Positions 1 to 8,247 of a DNA stretch of 22,487 bases are shown here, piece after piece. Below the pieces are notes generated by a model, which was given only the letters and a program-made list of their open reading frames with translations, did no database searches and was not told the DNA's origin. The position numbers were made by a program, and so were the translations under genes. Numbering within the stretch: position 1 is the stretch's first letter; every line of letters starts with the position of its first letter. This DNA comes from Oscillospiraceae bacterium (GTDB taxonomy: Bacteria; Bacillota; Clostridia; Oscillospirales; Oscillospiraceae), in assembly GCA_904501855.1 (NCBI GenBank), contig CAJGCI010000017.1, forward strand, positions 1 through 22,487, in the 5' to 3' direction.

Positions 1-555
1 GAGATCTCTCGTATCCGTGAGGCGCTGGAGGAAGCGGCAAAGGGAAAAACCGTGGCCGTGATCTCCTCGGGAGACGCTTCCGTATACGGTATGGGAGGAC
101 TGCTCTGGGAACTGTCCGAGCAGTATGATGTGGATGTGGAGTGCGTCGCCGGGATTACTGCGGCGCTGTCCGGAGGAGCAGTGCTCGGGGCGCCGCTGGG
201 ACATGATTTTACCTGCATCAGTCTCAGCGATCTGCTGACACCATGGGACCTGATCCGGAGACGGCTGGAACTGGCGGCAGAGGGAGACTTTGTGATCGCT
301 CTGTATAACCCTTCCAGCAGGACACGGCAGCACCGCTATGAGGAGGCCTGCCGGATCCTTTTGGAACACCGTCCCGGCGATACGGTATGCGGATGGTGCC
401 GGAATATCGGAAGGCAGGGCGAAGAGTGGAAAGTGTGCACACTGAGAGAACTGGAACAGCAGCCGGTGGATATGCTTACCACGGTATTTATCGGAAACAG
501 CAGGACACGGGTCATCCGGGGCAGAATGGTGACTCCGAGAGGTTATGAACTATGA
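1..555 (+). CDS. cobJ: Precorrin-3B / cobalt-precorrin-3 C17-methyltransferase, 3' part (partial at left edge)
   Basis: The reading frame is open from base 1, so the N-terminus lies outside the window; 184 codons are visible. The visible part carries signatures of the CobJ/CbiH branch of SAM-dependent corrin methyltransferases: a glycine-rich SGDASVYGMG segment, then GITAALSGGAVLGAPLGHDF, then LYNPSSRTR. These enzymes methylate C17 and drive ring contraction of the corrin macrocycle in the cytoplasm. The stop overlaps the start of the next gene (ATGA), which implies translational coupling in the cobalamin operon. In an anaerobic-type pathway the gene would be called cbiH; whether the substrate is cobalt-loaded cannot be read from this fragment. 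Family identity is strong; completeness of the N-terminus is unknown. Confidence 0.93.
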   Translation, partial: EISRIREALEEAAKGKTVAVISSGDASVYGMGGLLWELSEQYDVDVECVAGITAALSGGAVLGAPLGHDFTCISLSDLLTPWDLIRRRLELAAEGDFVIALYNPSSRTRQHRYEEACRILLEHRPGDTVCGWCRNIGRQGEEWKVCTLRELEQQPVDMLTTVFIGNSRTRVIRGRMVTPRGYEL

Positions 556-1325
556 GCATCCTGATATTCGGCGGTACGGTGGAAGGCCGCACTCTGGCAG
601 AGCATCTCAGCGGCCGGAACATCCCGGTAACGGTATGTGTGGCAACGGATTACGGAGCTTCCATGATGCAGGAAGCAGGGAACCTTCATATCATCACAGG
701 GCGGCAGACTCCGGAAACGATGCTGGAGATCATGGAGAAAACAGATGCTTCGGTGGTGGCGGATGCCACGCATCCCTATTCCCAGGCAGTGACGGAAAAT
801 ATCCTCACGGCGCTGAGCCGACGGCCGGTGCCCTATATCCGGGTGGAACGGGAACTGGAAATAACGGAAGACAGTCGACAAAACGGGCGGTTTTTTGATA
901 CCATAAAAGAGGCAGTAGATTATCTGAATACAACCGAAGGGAAAGTGCTCATCACCACCGGAAGCAAGGAGCTGGAAAGCTATACGGAAATCCGGGATTA
1001 TGAGACACGCTGTGTACTGCGGGCACTGCCCGCAGAGGACGTGGTCCGCAACTGTCTGGAGCATGGTTTTTCACCGGAAAACCTGATCCTCATGCAGGGG
1101 CCCTTTTCCCTGGAAATGAATATTGCCACCATCCGGCAGACGGACTGCCGGTATCTGATGACCCGCAATTCCGGTTCTGCCGGCGGCTTTCCCGAAAAGG
1201 CTGCCGCGGCGGAAGAGACCGGTGCGGAACTCATCATAATCGGAAAGCCGAAGAAGCGTATCCTCCCGCCGGGAGGAAAGCGAATGAATCTCGGGGAAGC
1301 CATGGAGTATTTGAGCACACGCTAG
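552..1325 (+). CDS. cobK: Precorrin-6A / cobalt-precorrin-6A reductase
   Basis: This 257-residue protein belongs to the CobK/CbiJ family, whose members reduce a double bond of (cobalt-)precorrin-6A with NAD(P)H. The N-terminus has the family's dinucleotide-binding start (ILIFGGTVEGRTLAEHL). Further on come DATHPYSQAVTENI near residue 75 and an ITTGSKELESY segment near residue 135, both typical of the family, and the length matches the usual 245-260 residues. The start ATG overlaps the cobJ stop by four bases. It follows cobJ and precedes the cbiET fusion, matching pathway order (C17 methylation, C6A reduction, then C5/C15 methylation). It could equally be named cbiJ. No oddities were seen. 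Confidence 0.94.
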   Translation: MSILIFGGTVEGRTLAEHLSGRNIPVTVCVATDYGASMMQEAGNLHIITGRQTPETMLEIMEKTDASVVADATHPYSQAVTENILTALSRRPVPYIRVERELEITEDSRQNGRFFDTIKEAVDYLNTTEGKVLITTGSKELESYTEIRDYETRCVLRALPAEDVVRNCLEHGFSPENLILMQGPFSLEMNIATIRQTDCRYLMTRNSGSAGGFPEKAAAAEETGAELIIIGKPKKRILPPGGKRMNLGEAMEYLSTR

Positions 1326-1337
1326 GGGGAGTTCAAA

Positions 1338-2621
1338 ATGAATGAACGGAAAAACAGCAAGCGGATCATCCATCTTGTGGGAATGGGTCCCGGAGCACCG
1401 GAGAAACTCACCGCGGAGACCATTATCATCCTGAAAAAGGCAGAACTGATCGCAGGATCGGTACGCATGCTGGAGCAGGCCAGAAAAGTGGTACCCAATC
1501 TGGATGAGAAGACGATTCTGGCAAGTTTCCGGAACGAGGAGATCATCCAGTTTATCGAAGATCATCCGGAGTGCACCAACATCGCCATTCTCTATTCCGG
1601 CAATGTGGGACGCTATTCCGGAGCGGAATCCATGCGTCGGCGTCTGATGCAGGAATATATGACCTTCGATCTGAAGATGATCCCCGGTATTTCCGCATCC
1701 ACGGAGTTCCTCACCAAACTGGGGATCCCGGAAAAGGATGTGCTGGTGGAGAGCGTTCATGGCCGTGATGTGCGGCTGATCCCCCTAATCAAGACCCACC
1801 GCTATGTGCTGGTATTCCTGGGAGAAGGGGACACGGTGACGGAGACCGCCAAGAAACTGATGGAGTACGGCATGAATCTCGTACGCATCACCGTGGGGCT
1901 CCGACTGAGCTATCCGGAAGAGGAGATCCGGGTGGGATCTCCGAGAGAATTCGTGGAACAGCCGGTAACCGGGCTTGCCATCGCACTGTTTGAAAATCCG
2001 GAAGCCAGAGCAGAACCGAAGAGCTACGGGATCCCGGACGAGGAATTCACCCGCGGCAAAGTGCCCATGACGAAACGGGACGTGCGCATGCTGTCCCTGT
2101 CCCGGATGGAACTGGAAGAGGATTCCATCGTCTATGATGTAGGGGCCGGTACCGGATCGGTGTCCGTGGAGATCGGCCAGCGCATCCCCTACGGCACGGT
2201 GTATGCCATCGAGCGGGAAGACGAGGCGCTGGCCCTTCTGGAAGAGAACAGAAAGAAATTCTCTGTGGACAATATGGAGATCGTCCGCGGGGAGGCCCCG
2301 CAGGCACTGGAGGAACTGCCGGATCCCGACGCCGTCTTCATCGGCGGCTCCGGCGGAAATCTGGGCGCCATCATTGAGGCCGTACTGGCGAAGAACCCCT
2401 TCGCCCCCATCGTGATCAATACCATTACGCTGGAGAGCATGGCGCTGATGGTGGAACTGAAGGAACAGTTTCGGGATAATTATGACTTTGAAATCACGGA
2501 ATTTGCCGTGACACATCTGGCGGAAGCGGGGAGCGTTCACATGCGCCGTCCCGATACGCCGGTAATGATCATTAAAATAAAAGCAAGGGAAGGAAGGCAG
2601 AATGGGCGAGACGATCGCTAG
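1338..2621 (+). CDS. cbiET: Bifunctional cobalt-precorrin-7 C5-methyltransferase / precorrin-6B C15-methyltransferase (decarboxylating), CbiE-CbiT fusion
   Basis: The 427-residue protein has two methyltransferase domains. Residues 10-220 form a CbiE domain of the corrin methyltransferase fold, beginning HLVGMGPGAPEKLT. Residues from about 238 form a CbiT domain with the class I SAM-binding motif YDVGAGTGSVSVEIG near residues 265-278. The pair methylates C5 and C15 and decarboxylates the C12 acetate side chain, as in the well-known CobL fusion. Start: an AGGGGGAG ribosome binding site sits 5-7 bases ahead of ATG 1338, and only 12 bases separate it from cobK. The last 20 bases overlap the next gene in another frame. 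The length fits the fused CobL type; the aerobic name is cobL. Confidence 0.95.
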   Translation: MNERKNSKRIIHLVGMGPGAPEKLTAETIIILKKAELIAGSVRMLEQARKVVPNLDEKTILASFRNEEIIQFIEDHPECTNIAILYSGNVGRYSGAESMRRRLMQEYMTFDLKMIPGISASTEFLTKLGIPEKDVLVESVHGRDVRLIPLIKTHRYVLVFLGEGDTVTETAKKLMEYGMNLVRITVGLRLSYPEEEIRVGSPREFVEQPVTGLAIALFENPEARAEPKSYGIPDEEFTRGKVPMTKRDVRMLSLSRMELEEDSIVYDVGAGTGSVSVEIGQRIPYGTVYAIEREDEALALLEENRKKFSVDNMEIVRGEAPQALEELPDPDAVFIGGSGGNLGAIIEAVLAKNPFAPIVINTITLESMALMVELKEQFRDNYDFEITEFAVTHLAEAGSVHMRRPDTPVMIIKIKAREGRQNGRDDR

Positions 2622-5013
2622 GATCCTTCTGGCAGCACCGGCCTCCGGCAGCGGCAAGACAACACTGACCTGCGCGCTGCTGGAGGCGCTGCGCCGCCGC
2701 GGCAAACATCCGGTCTCGTTTAAATGCGGACCGGATTATATCGATCCCATGTTTCATCGAAGTGTGCAGCAGGTACCGTCGTGGAATCTCGACAGTTATT
2801 TCACGTCTCCGGACATGCTGTGCAGTTTGTTTCAGGACCATGCCCGCCTGGGCGATGTTGCGGTGCTGGAAGGTGTTATGGGGTATTATGACGGCATCCG
2901 GGGGACCGACGGAAAGGCCAGCACCCATGAGATCGCGTCCCTTACCGATTCTCCCGTGATCCTGGTGGTGAACCGTCTGAAAGAGGATGAGACGGTGCTG
3001 CAGCAGATCCGTCGGGTCCTGGAGCACCGGGAAGATCATCATATCGCCGGTGTGCTGCTCAACCGCATGGACCCGGACCGGGGAGAAGAGCTGGAGGAGA
3101 TCCGGCGGAGCAGCCCGATTCCGGTGCTGGGAGCGATCCCGGACCGGCCGGAACTGACCGTCCCGTCCCGTCATCTCGGGCTGCGTCAGCCTCAGGAAGA
3201 TGCGGAGATATCCGCAAAGATCGGAACGATGGCGGATCTTCTGGAACAGTACGCGGATGTGGATGCGATTCTGGACATTGCCGGGAACGCAGCGGAATGG
3301 AACACCGTGGAAGAACCGGAGTTCCCCATGCCGGAGAACGATATTCCTGTCCGTCTGGCCATCGCCAGAGATGAGGCATTTTCCTTCTATTACAGGGAAA
3401 ACGAAGAACTGCTGCAGAGAATGGGAGCGGAACTTATCCCGTTTTCTCCTCTCCATGACCCGGATATTCCGGAGGATACCGACGGGGTGCTGCTGCCGGG
3501 AGGATACCCGGAACTCTGGGGAAGAGAACTGGCAGCAAATGAGAATATGAAACGGACTCTCCGGAAACGGATCGGAGAGGGACTGCCTGTCATTGCGGAA
3601 TGCGGCGGTTTTCTTTATCTCCAGAAAACACTGCAGTCGGAAGGACAGAACTATGAAATGACCGGGGTGTTTCCCGGAACCGGGATCCGGAGCGATCATC
3701 TGGTACGCTTCGGATACATGGAAGCGGAGATCCGTAACGGCGGGATCTTCGGAGGAAAGGGCACGGTGCTCCGCGGGCATGAGTTTCACTATCTGGATAC
3801 CGACTGCAACGGAGCGGATCTTCTCTGCAGGAAGACCAGCACCGGACAGGAATACGACGCCGGTTTCTGTACCGGGACCGTATACGCAGGATTTCCTCAT
3901 TTTTATTTCTACGGATGTCCGGAAGCGACAGCGGAGTTTATCCGCACCTGTCAGTGCTACCGTATCAGAAGAGAAGTGCAGGCACGGTGGGATACCATGG
4001 GGAAACCCATTGACGGACTCGGAAAACTGGAACAGATCCTGATCCGGGTGGCAGAGGCACAGATGCGGAAAGATCCCGTCACCCGTCCCGGTGCACTGGT
4101 GATCTTCTGTGCCGATCATGGTGTGACCGCGGAGGGGGTCGCTCAGACTTCCCCGGATGTCACCCGAATCGTGGCGGAAAACTGTGCCGCCGGACGATCC
4201 ACGGTGAATATCCTGGCACGCAGGAGCGGAACGGATGTCTATACCGTGGATGTCGGTATGGCCGGTCCCGAGTATCCGGAGAAGGAGCTGTGTACCGGTG
4301 CGGTAGTGTCCCGGCGTATCCGAAACGGAAGCGGCAACATCGCGAAAGAGGCTGCCATGTCGGAAGCGGAATGCCGGAACGCGATGGAAACAGGAAAGAG
4401 TGTGCTCCGACGGATGAAGGAGCAGGGATACGCCATCGTATCAATAGGAGAGATGGGGATTGGGAATACCACTCCCACCGCGGTGCTGGCCGGTCTTCTT
4501 CTGAAACTGGATGCGCCGGAAGTCACCGGACGTGGCGCCGGTCTTTCCAATGAGGGGATGGATCGGAAGATCCGTGCTGTTCAGAAGGCAATGGACCGGA
4601 TCCGCGTCATGGACGATAGTACTCCCGAGAGGATGCTCCGGGAGGGCGGCGGCATGGAGATCGCCGCCATGACAGGCCTCCTTCTGGAGGCGGAGAGACA
4701 GAATATGCCGGTGGTCCTGGACGGCGCCATCACTTTAGCTGCCGCGCTGCTGGCAGTGCGGATGGATCCACGGAGCCGCAGAATCCTCATTGCGTCGCAC
4801 GATCCCCAGGAGCCTGCCGGAAATCGGATACTGGAAGAACTGGATTTTCCGGTGGCGATCCGGGGAGAACTTTCGCTGGGAGAAGGGACCGGGGCGATGC
4901 TGCTCATGCCGATGCTGGAAGCGGTCCAGGAGGTTTATGAATCCATGGGTTCCTTTGAGGAGATCCATGTGACACCGTATAAGAGATATCACAAGGGAGA
5001 AACAACATGCTGA
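2602..5013 (+). CDS. cbiA-cobT: Fusion of cobyrinate a,c-diamide synthase (CbiA) and nicotinate-nucleotide:dimethylbenzimidazole phosphoribosyltransferase (CobT)
   Basis: One uninterrupted 803-codon frame encodes two full enzymes. Residues 1-453 are CbiA: a P-loop (APASGSGKTT, residues 13-21), FKCGPDYIDP, LEGVMGYYDG, and a glutamine amidotransferase half with the probable nucleophile Cys334 (AECGGFLYL) and His433 (AGFPHFYFYG). Residues from about 455 to 803 are CobT: RWDTMGKPIDGLGKLE, ADHGVTAEGV, GEMGIGNTT (Glu617), and LGEGTGA (Glu761), which by position matches the catalytic base Glu317 of Salmonella CobT. CbiA amidates the a and c side chains; CobT activates the lower-ligand base to alpha-ribazole phosphate. 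The two domains abut with almost no linker. An AAGGAAGG site precedes ATG 2602, which overlaps cbiET by 20 bases. No frame disruption is visible, so the fusion is either real or a single-base assembly error at the junction near 3960. Confidence 0.9.
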   Translation: MGETIARILLAAPASGSGKTTLTCALLEALRRRGKHPVSFKCGPDYIDPMFHRSVQQVPSWNLDSYFTSPDMLCSLFQDHARLGDVAVLEGVMGYYDGIRGTDGKASTHEIASLTDSPVILVVNRLKEDETVLQQIRRVLEHREDHHIAGVLLNRMDPDRGEELEEIRRSSPIPVLGAIPDRPELTVPSRHLGLRQPQEDAEISAKIGTMADLLEQYADVDAILDIAGNAAEWNTVEEPEFPMPENDIPVRLAIARDEAFSFYYRENEELLQRMGAELIPFSPLHDPDIPEDTDGVLLPGGYPELWGRELAANENMKRTLRKRIGEGLPVIAECGGFLYLQKTLQSEGQNYEMTGVFPGTGIRSDHLVRFGYMEAEIRNGGIFGGKGTVLRGHEFHYLDTDCNGADLLCRKTSTGQEYDAGFCTGTVYAGFPHFYFYGCPEATAEFIRTCQCYRIRREVQARWDTMGKPIDGLGKLEQILIRVAEAQMRKDPVTRPGALVIFCADHGVTAEGVAQTSPDVTRIVAENCAAGRSTVNILARRSGTDVYTVDVGMAGPEYPEKELCTGAVVSRRIRNGSGNIAKEAAMSEAECRNAMETGKSVLRRMKEQGYAIVSIGEMGIGNTTPTAVLAGLLLKLDAPEVTGRGAGLSNEGMDRKIRAVQKAMDRIRVMDDSTPERMLREGGGMEIAAMTGLLLEAERQNMPVVLDGAITLAAALLAVRMDPRSRRILIASHDPQEPAGNRILEELDFPVAIRGELSLGEGTGAMLLMPMLEAVQEVYESMGSFEEIHVTPYKRYHKGETTC

Positions 5014-5603
5014 TCCTTGTATTCGGAGGGTCCGGCAGCGGGAAATCCCGGTTTGCCGAACAGCTTGCTTCCGAAGACTCATCCATGGAACGATGGTATA
5101 TCGCCACAATGCATTCCGACGGATCTGCGGAAACGACGGAACGTATCCGTCGCCACCGCCAGCAGCGGCAGGGCAGGGGATTTCATACCCTGGAGTGGAG
5201 CTGCGGGCTGCCGGACCGCCTTCCTCAATGGGCGGATCATCATCCGGGACCGGCATCTGTTTTGCTGGAGGATCTGGGAAACCTGGTGGCGAACGAGGTG
5301 TTTTCTCCCGACGGGATTTCACTGTCGCATGAGGAGGAGATGGAAACCGTCAGGAATCTCATTGTTGTACCGATACGGAACGTATCGGAAGCAGGCCACA
5401 GGATCGTTGTGGTATGCGACATGATGGATGAAGACTCCGGCATCGATACGCCGGAGATGAAACGATTTGATCGATGGATGCAGACTGCCCAGCAGGAGCT
5501 TGCGGCAGAGGCAGACGGGATCGCGGAAGTTGTTGCCGGCATCCCCAACTGGATCAGAGAACCAACGAAAGGACAGGAATCGAGTCAATGTTCAGACCAC
5601 TGA
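5007..5603 (+). CDS. cobU: Adenosylcobinamide kinase / adenosylcobinamide-phosphate guanylyltransferase, with atypical C-terminal motif
   Basis: The 198-residue protein has a CobU-type N-terminus: P-loop GGSGSGKS at residues 7-14, YIATMH, then ERIRRHRQQR in which His50 aligns with the guanylylated histidine (His46) of Salmonella CobU. LLEDLGNLVANEVF matches the family's central strand. CobU phosphorylates adenosylcobinamide and then attaches GMP. The usual [TN]E-x-G-x-GIVP motif of the C-terminal third is absent. In its place is CDMMDEDSGIDTPEMKRFDR, followed by a recognisable tail (LAAEADGIAEVVAGIPNWI). A short neighbour at 6340 carries that missing motif. The start overlaps the cobT part by seven bases, with AAGGGAGA ahead of it. 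Family assignment is sound; full bifunctionality is uncertain. Confidence 0.85.
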   Translation: MLILVFGGSGSGKSRFAEQLASEDSSMERWYIATMHSDGSAETTERIRRHRQQRQGRGFHTLEWSCGLPDRLPQWADHHPGPASVLLEDLGNLVANEVFSPDGISLSHEEEMETVRNLIVVPIRNVSEAGHRIVVVCDMMDEDSGIDTPEMKRFDRWMQTAQQELAAEADGIAEVVAGIPNWIREPTKGQESSQCSDH

Positions 5604-6343
5604 TCGCCGCATTTTCCATGTTTTCCAGGATCCCCATGCCGAAGATCCGCGGAGAAGGGGATACCCGGTATATGATGTGTTTCTTCCCACTGGTGGGCAT
5701 CGTCCTCGGAGGGATGATCTGGTGCGCCTTCCTGATTCTGAACCGGTTTGACTGGGAATCCCGCTTTCTTACCGCGGCGATCCTGACGGTCCTTCCGATC
5801 CTGGTTACCGGAGGAATCCACATGGACGGCTGGATGGATACTCATGATGCCATCCATTCCTGGAAGAGCCGGGAAGAGCGGCTTGCGATCCTGAAGGATC
5901 CTCATGTGGGAGCCTTTGCCGTGATCAGCGCCATTGCATACATCCTTCTGACAGTAGCGGGATATACGGAAGTCACGGCCGGCACCATCGGAACGGTATC
6001 CGCGTCCTTCGTGCTCTCGCGCATTCTGTCGGCACTGTCGGTGGTGACCTTTCCCAAAGCATCTTCCAAGGGAACGGCAAAAGACATGGGAGACCGTGCT
6101 GCCCGCAGCACACGGGTCATTTTAGCGGCGGAACTGGTCGTGGTATCCGTCCTGATGATCCTTTTGTTTCACCGCATCGGCGCTGCTGCGCTGATTGCGG
6201 GACTGCTGGTTTTTGCATACTACTACTGGATGAGCATGCGCCGGTTCGGCGGCATCACCGGGGATCTGGCCGGTTATTTTCTGTGCCTGTGTGAACTGAT
6301 GATCCTGCTGACGGCAGTCATTGCAGGGAGGATATGGCCATGA
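5588..6343 (+). CDS. cobS: Adenosylcobinamide-GDP ribazoletransferase (cobalamin synthase)
   Basis: CobS is the polytopic membrane enzyme that joins adenosylcobinamide-GDP to alpha-ribazole (phosphate), closing the nucleotide loop. The start is placed at ATG 5588, because the protein then begins MFRPLIAAFSMFSRIPMP, the typical CobS opening. The frame is open further upstream, but that extension is Cys/Arg-rich, overlaps cobU and looks like shadow coding. The result is 251 residues, the family's normal length. Several hydrophobic membrane segments are visible (around residues 31-50, 60-76, 108-125, 180-215 and 230-248). The acidic signature GGIHMDGWMDTHDA (Asp80, Asp84, Asp87) is the metal-binding motif of the family. 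It overlaps cobU by 16 bases and the next gene by four. Confidence 0.93.
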   Translation: MFRPLIAAFSMFSRIPMPKIRGEGDTRYMMCFFPLVGIVLGGMIWCAFLILNRFDWESRFLTAAILTVLPILVTGGIHMDGWMDTHDAIHSWKSREERLAILKDPHVGAFAVISAIAYILLTVAGYTEVTAGTIGTVSASFVLSRILSALSVVTFPKASSKGTAKDMGDRAARSTRVILAAELVVVSVLMILLFHRIGAAALIAGLLVFAYYYWMSMRRFGGITGDLAGYFLCLCELMILLTAVIAGRIWP

Positions 6344-6669
6344 TCGTTGTTCTGGGAGGAAGATATGCCGGCGGGGCGGAGTACGCCGAAAAGAACTATC
6401 CCGGCTGCCGGATCATGACCGGATATGAAGAACGGATCCGGGAACAGATGGAGCGCGGAGAAGATCCGCTGCACTGCGCCGGGATCTTTGCGGAGAAACT
6501 GGATTCGCACTGTGTGATGGTCCTTACGGAAATGGGCTGCGGGATCGTTCCCGGGGAACATGGAGAACGTCTGTTTCGTGAGATGAACGGAAGAGTCAAC
6601 TGTCTCTTTGCCGAACGGGCGGAACAGGTGATCCGGGTCATCGCGGGAGTAGGTCAGAGAATCAAATGA
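6340..6669 (+). CDS. Short CobU-like protein without a P-loop (putative CobU partner)
   Basis: This 109-residue protein aligns by eye with the two ends of CobU but lacks the middle. The start MIVVLGGRYAGGAEYAE resembles the CobU P-loop strand, with the GKS replaced so that no nucleotide-binding loop remains. The C-terminal half VLTEMGCGIVP ... LFREMNGRVN ... VIAGVGQRIK is a close match to the CobU C-terminal motif that the upstream cobU product has lost. A role as partner or regulatory subunit of CobU is inference. ATG 6340 is chosen because it forms an ATGA overlap with the cobS stop and sits 8 bases after GGGAGG; ATG 6334 is possible but too close to that site. It overlaps cobC by four bases. 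It could also be a decaying paralogue, though the intact frame and motif argue against that. Confidence 0.7.
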   Translation: MIVVLGGRYAGGAEYAEKNYPGCRIMTGYEERIREQMERGEDPLHCAGIFAEKLDSHCVMVLTEMGCGIVPGEHGERLFREMNGRVNCLFAERAEQVIRVIAGVGQRIK

Positions 6670-7247
6670 GAGAGTTTCAGTGTACCCTGATCCGCCACGG
6701 AAAAACGGCGGGGAACAGGGAGAGAAGATATATGGGAGGGCGAACGGATGAACCGCTGCTTCCGGAGGAGCGGCAGCTCCTTCAGAAAAAGAAGGCACCG
6801 GAAGTGACCCGTGTGTTCGTCAGCCCGATGAAACGGTGTGTGGAAACGGCAGAGATCCTGTTTCCCCGTCATGAACTGATCCTTGTCCCGGAATTCCGGG
6901 AGATGGATTTCGGCATGGCGGAATACCGGAACCATGAGGAGATGAACGGTCTCGACTGGTATCAGAGATTTATCGATACCAACGGAGAGAGCGGGTTCCC
7001 CCAGGGAGAGACCCTGCGGGAGTTTTCCCGGCGTGTGATCTCCGGAGAAGGCCGGATCGGCACCCTGGATGGAGACATTGCACTTGTGGTGCATGGAGGA
7101 ACGATCATGTCACTGATGGATGACTGGTCGGATCCTCATGAGGACTTTTATCACTGGATGACGGAAAACGGGGCCGGATGGACCGGCCGTATCCGGGGAG
7201 ACGGGAAGACGGGATTCCGCCTTTGTTCCATCGTTCCCTGGTCGTGA
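6666..7247 (+). CDS. cobC: Alpha-ribazole phosphatase (histidine phosphatase family)
   Basis: The 193-residue protein starts with the phosphoglycerate-mutase-like signature LIRHGKTAGN, whose His11 would be the phosphorylated residue. FVSPMKRCVETAEIL and FREMDFG follow, and a second active-site histidine lies in LVVHGGTIMS (His143). In a cobalamin operon this family removes the 5' phosphate from alpha-ribazole phosphate or from cobalamin phosphate, the product of CobS acting on CobT product. It sits between the CobU/CobS genes and cbiB, with a four-base overlap upstream. The family is certain; the specific substrate is inferred from the neighbours, since the superfamily is broad. Confidence 0.88.
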   Translation: MREFQCTLIRHGKTAGNRERRYMGGRTDEPLLPEERQLLQKKKAPEVTRVFVSPMKRCVETAEILFPRHELILVPEFREMDFGMAEYRNHEEMNGLDWYQRFIDTNGESGFPQGETLREFSRRVISGEGRIGTLDGDIALVVHGGTIMSLMDDWSDPHEDFYHWMTENGAGWTGRIRGDGKTGFRLCSIVPWS

Positions 7248-7257
7248 GGGCTGAACT

Positions 7258-8232
7258 ATGATAGCTAGAATGGAAATGATCACCATCGGGTTCCTCCTGG
7301 ACTATATTCTGGGGGACCCTGAGAACTGGTGGCACCCGGTGCAAGGGATCGGAGCGCTCGTCTCCGGTCTGGAAAAGCTGTTTCGGAAACTGTTCCGGAT
7401 CTCGGAAGAGCCGGAAAAGGACATCGGAAAGAAACGGTTTGCCGGGGGCCTGCTGGTCTTCATCGTCGTGATCCTTACCACTGCGGTCCCGTGGCTTCTG
7501 CTGTGGGGAGCCAAGCAGCTGCATCCCTATGCGTATATCGCAGCAGGAGGGATCCTCTGCTATCCCATGCTGGCACTGCGGTCGCTGAGGAAAGCGGGAT
7601 ACCATGTATTTCAGGCGCTGAAAGACGAAGACCTTGCCCGGGCAAGAGTCGAGGTATCCAAAATGGTGGGCCGGGATACGGAGAATCTGAATGCATACGA
7701 TGTGACGAGAGCTGCGGTGGAGAGCATCGCGGAAAACAGTTCCGACGGAGAGATCGCGCCGCTGCTCTTCATGCTCATCTTCGGAATACCGGGAGGGTGG
7801 TTCTATAAAGCGGTGAACACCATGGATTCCATGCTGGGATACCGCAATGACCGTTATCGGTATTTCGGATCGGCCGCGGCACGTCTGGACGACGTGTGCA
7901 GCTGGCTCCCTGCCCGCATCACGGCACTGTTCATGATCGCGGCATCCTGGACGCTGCGGATGGATTATCGGAATGCGTTTCGCATCTGGAAACGGGACCG
8001 GCATGCCAATGCAAGTCCCAATGCGGCACATCCGGAATCCGCCTGTGCCGGGGCACTGGATGTGGTGCTGCTGGGAGACGCGACCTATGAAGGAAAACTG
8101 GTCCGCAAGGATACGGTGGGAGACGATCTGAAGCCCATCGAATTTGTGGACATCAATCGTGCAAATTATCTGATACTGCGTACCTCCAATCTCGTCTATA
8201 TCGTCGGGATGGTGGTCCTGTATTTCGTATAA
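7258..8232 (+). CDS. cbiB: Adenosylcobinamide-phosphate synthase (membrane protein)
   Basis: CbiB/CobD(Pseudomonas-type) attaches (R)-1-amino-2-propanol or its phosphate to adenosylcobyric acid at the membrane. The 324-residue product has the family's N-terminal signature FLLDYILGDPENWWHPVQGIG and a hydrophobic helix near residues 63-83. Also visible are VGRDTENLNAYDVTRAAVESIAENSSDGEIAP in pieces around residues 137-168, AVNTMDSMLGYRNDRY, and a hydrophobic C-terminus. GAGGG lies seven bases ahead of ATG 7258; ATG 7270 is a second possible start that would lose four residues. It is followed after 15 bases by cobD, which makes the aminopropanol phosphate it would use. Confidence 0.94.
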   Translation: MIARMEMITIGFLLDYILGDPENWWHPVQGIGALVSGLEKLFRKLFRISEEPEKDIGKKRFAGGLLVFIVVILTTAVPWLLLWGAKQLHPYAYIAAGGILCYPMLALRSLRKAGYHVFQALKDEDLARARVEVSKMVGRDTENLNAYDVTRAAVESIAENSSDGEIAPLLFMLIFGIPGGWFYKAVNTMDSMLGYRNDRYRYFGSAAARLDDVCSWLPARITALFMIAASWTLRMDYRNAFRIWKRDRHANASPNAAHPESACAGALDVVLLGDATYEGKLVRKDTVGDDLKPIEFVDINRANYLILRTSNLVYIVGMVVLYFV

Positions 8233-8247
8233 CGGAGGACATCACAG

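Noticed and set aside
2572..4119. 515-codon open frame on the minus strand inside the cbiA-cobT gene
   Set aside because: It is antisense to conserved enzyme domains and has a shadow-like composition.
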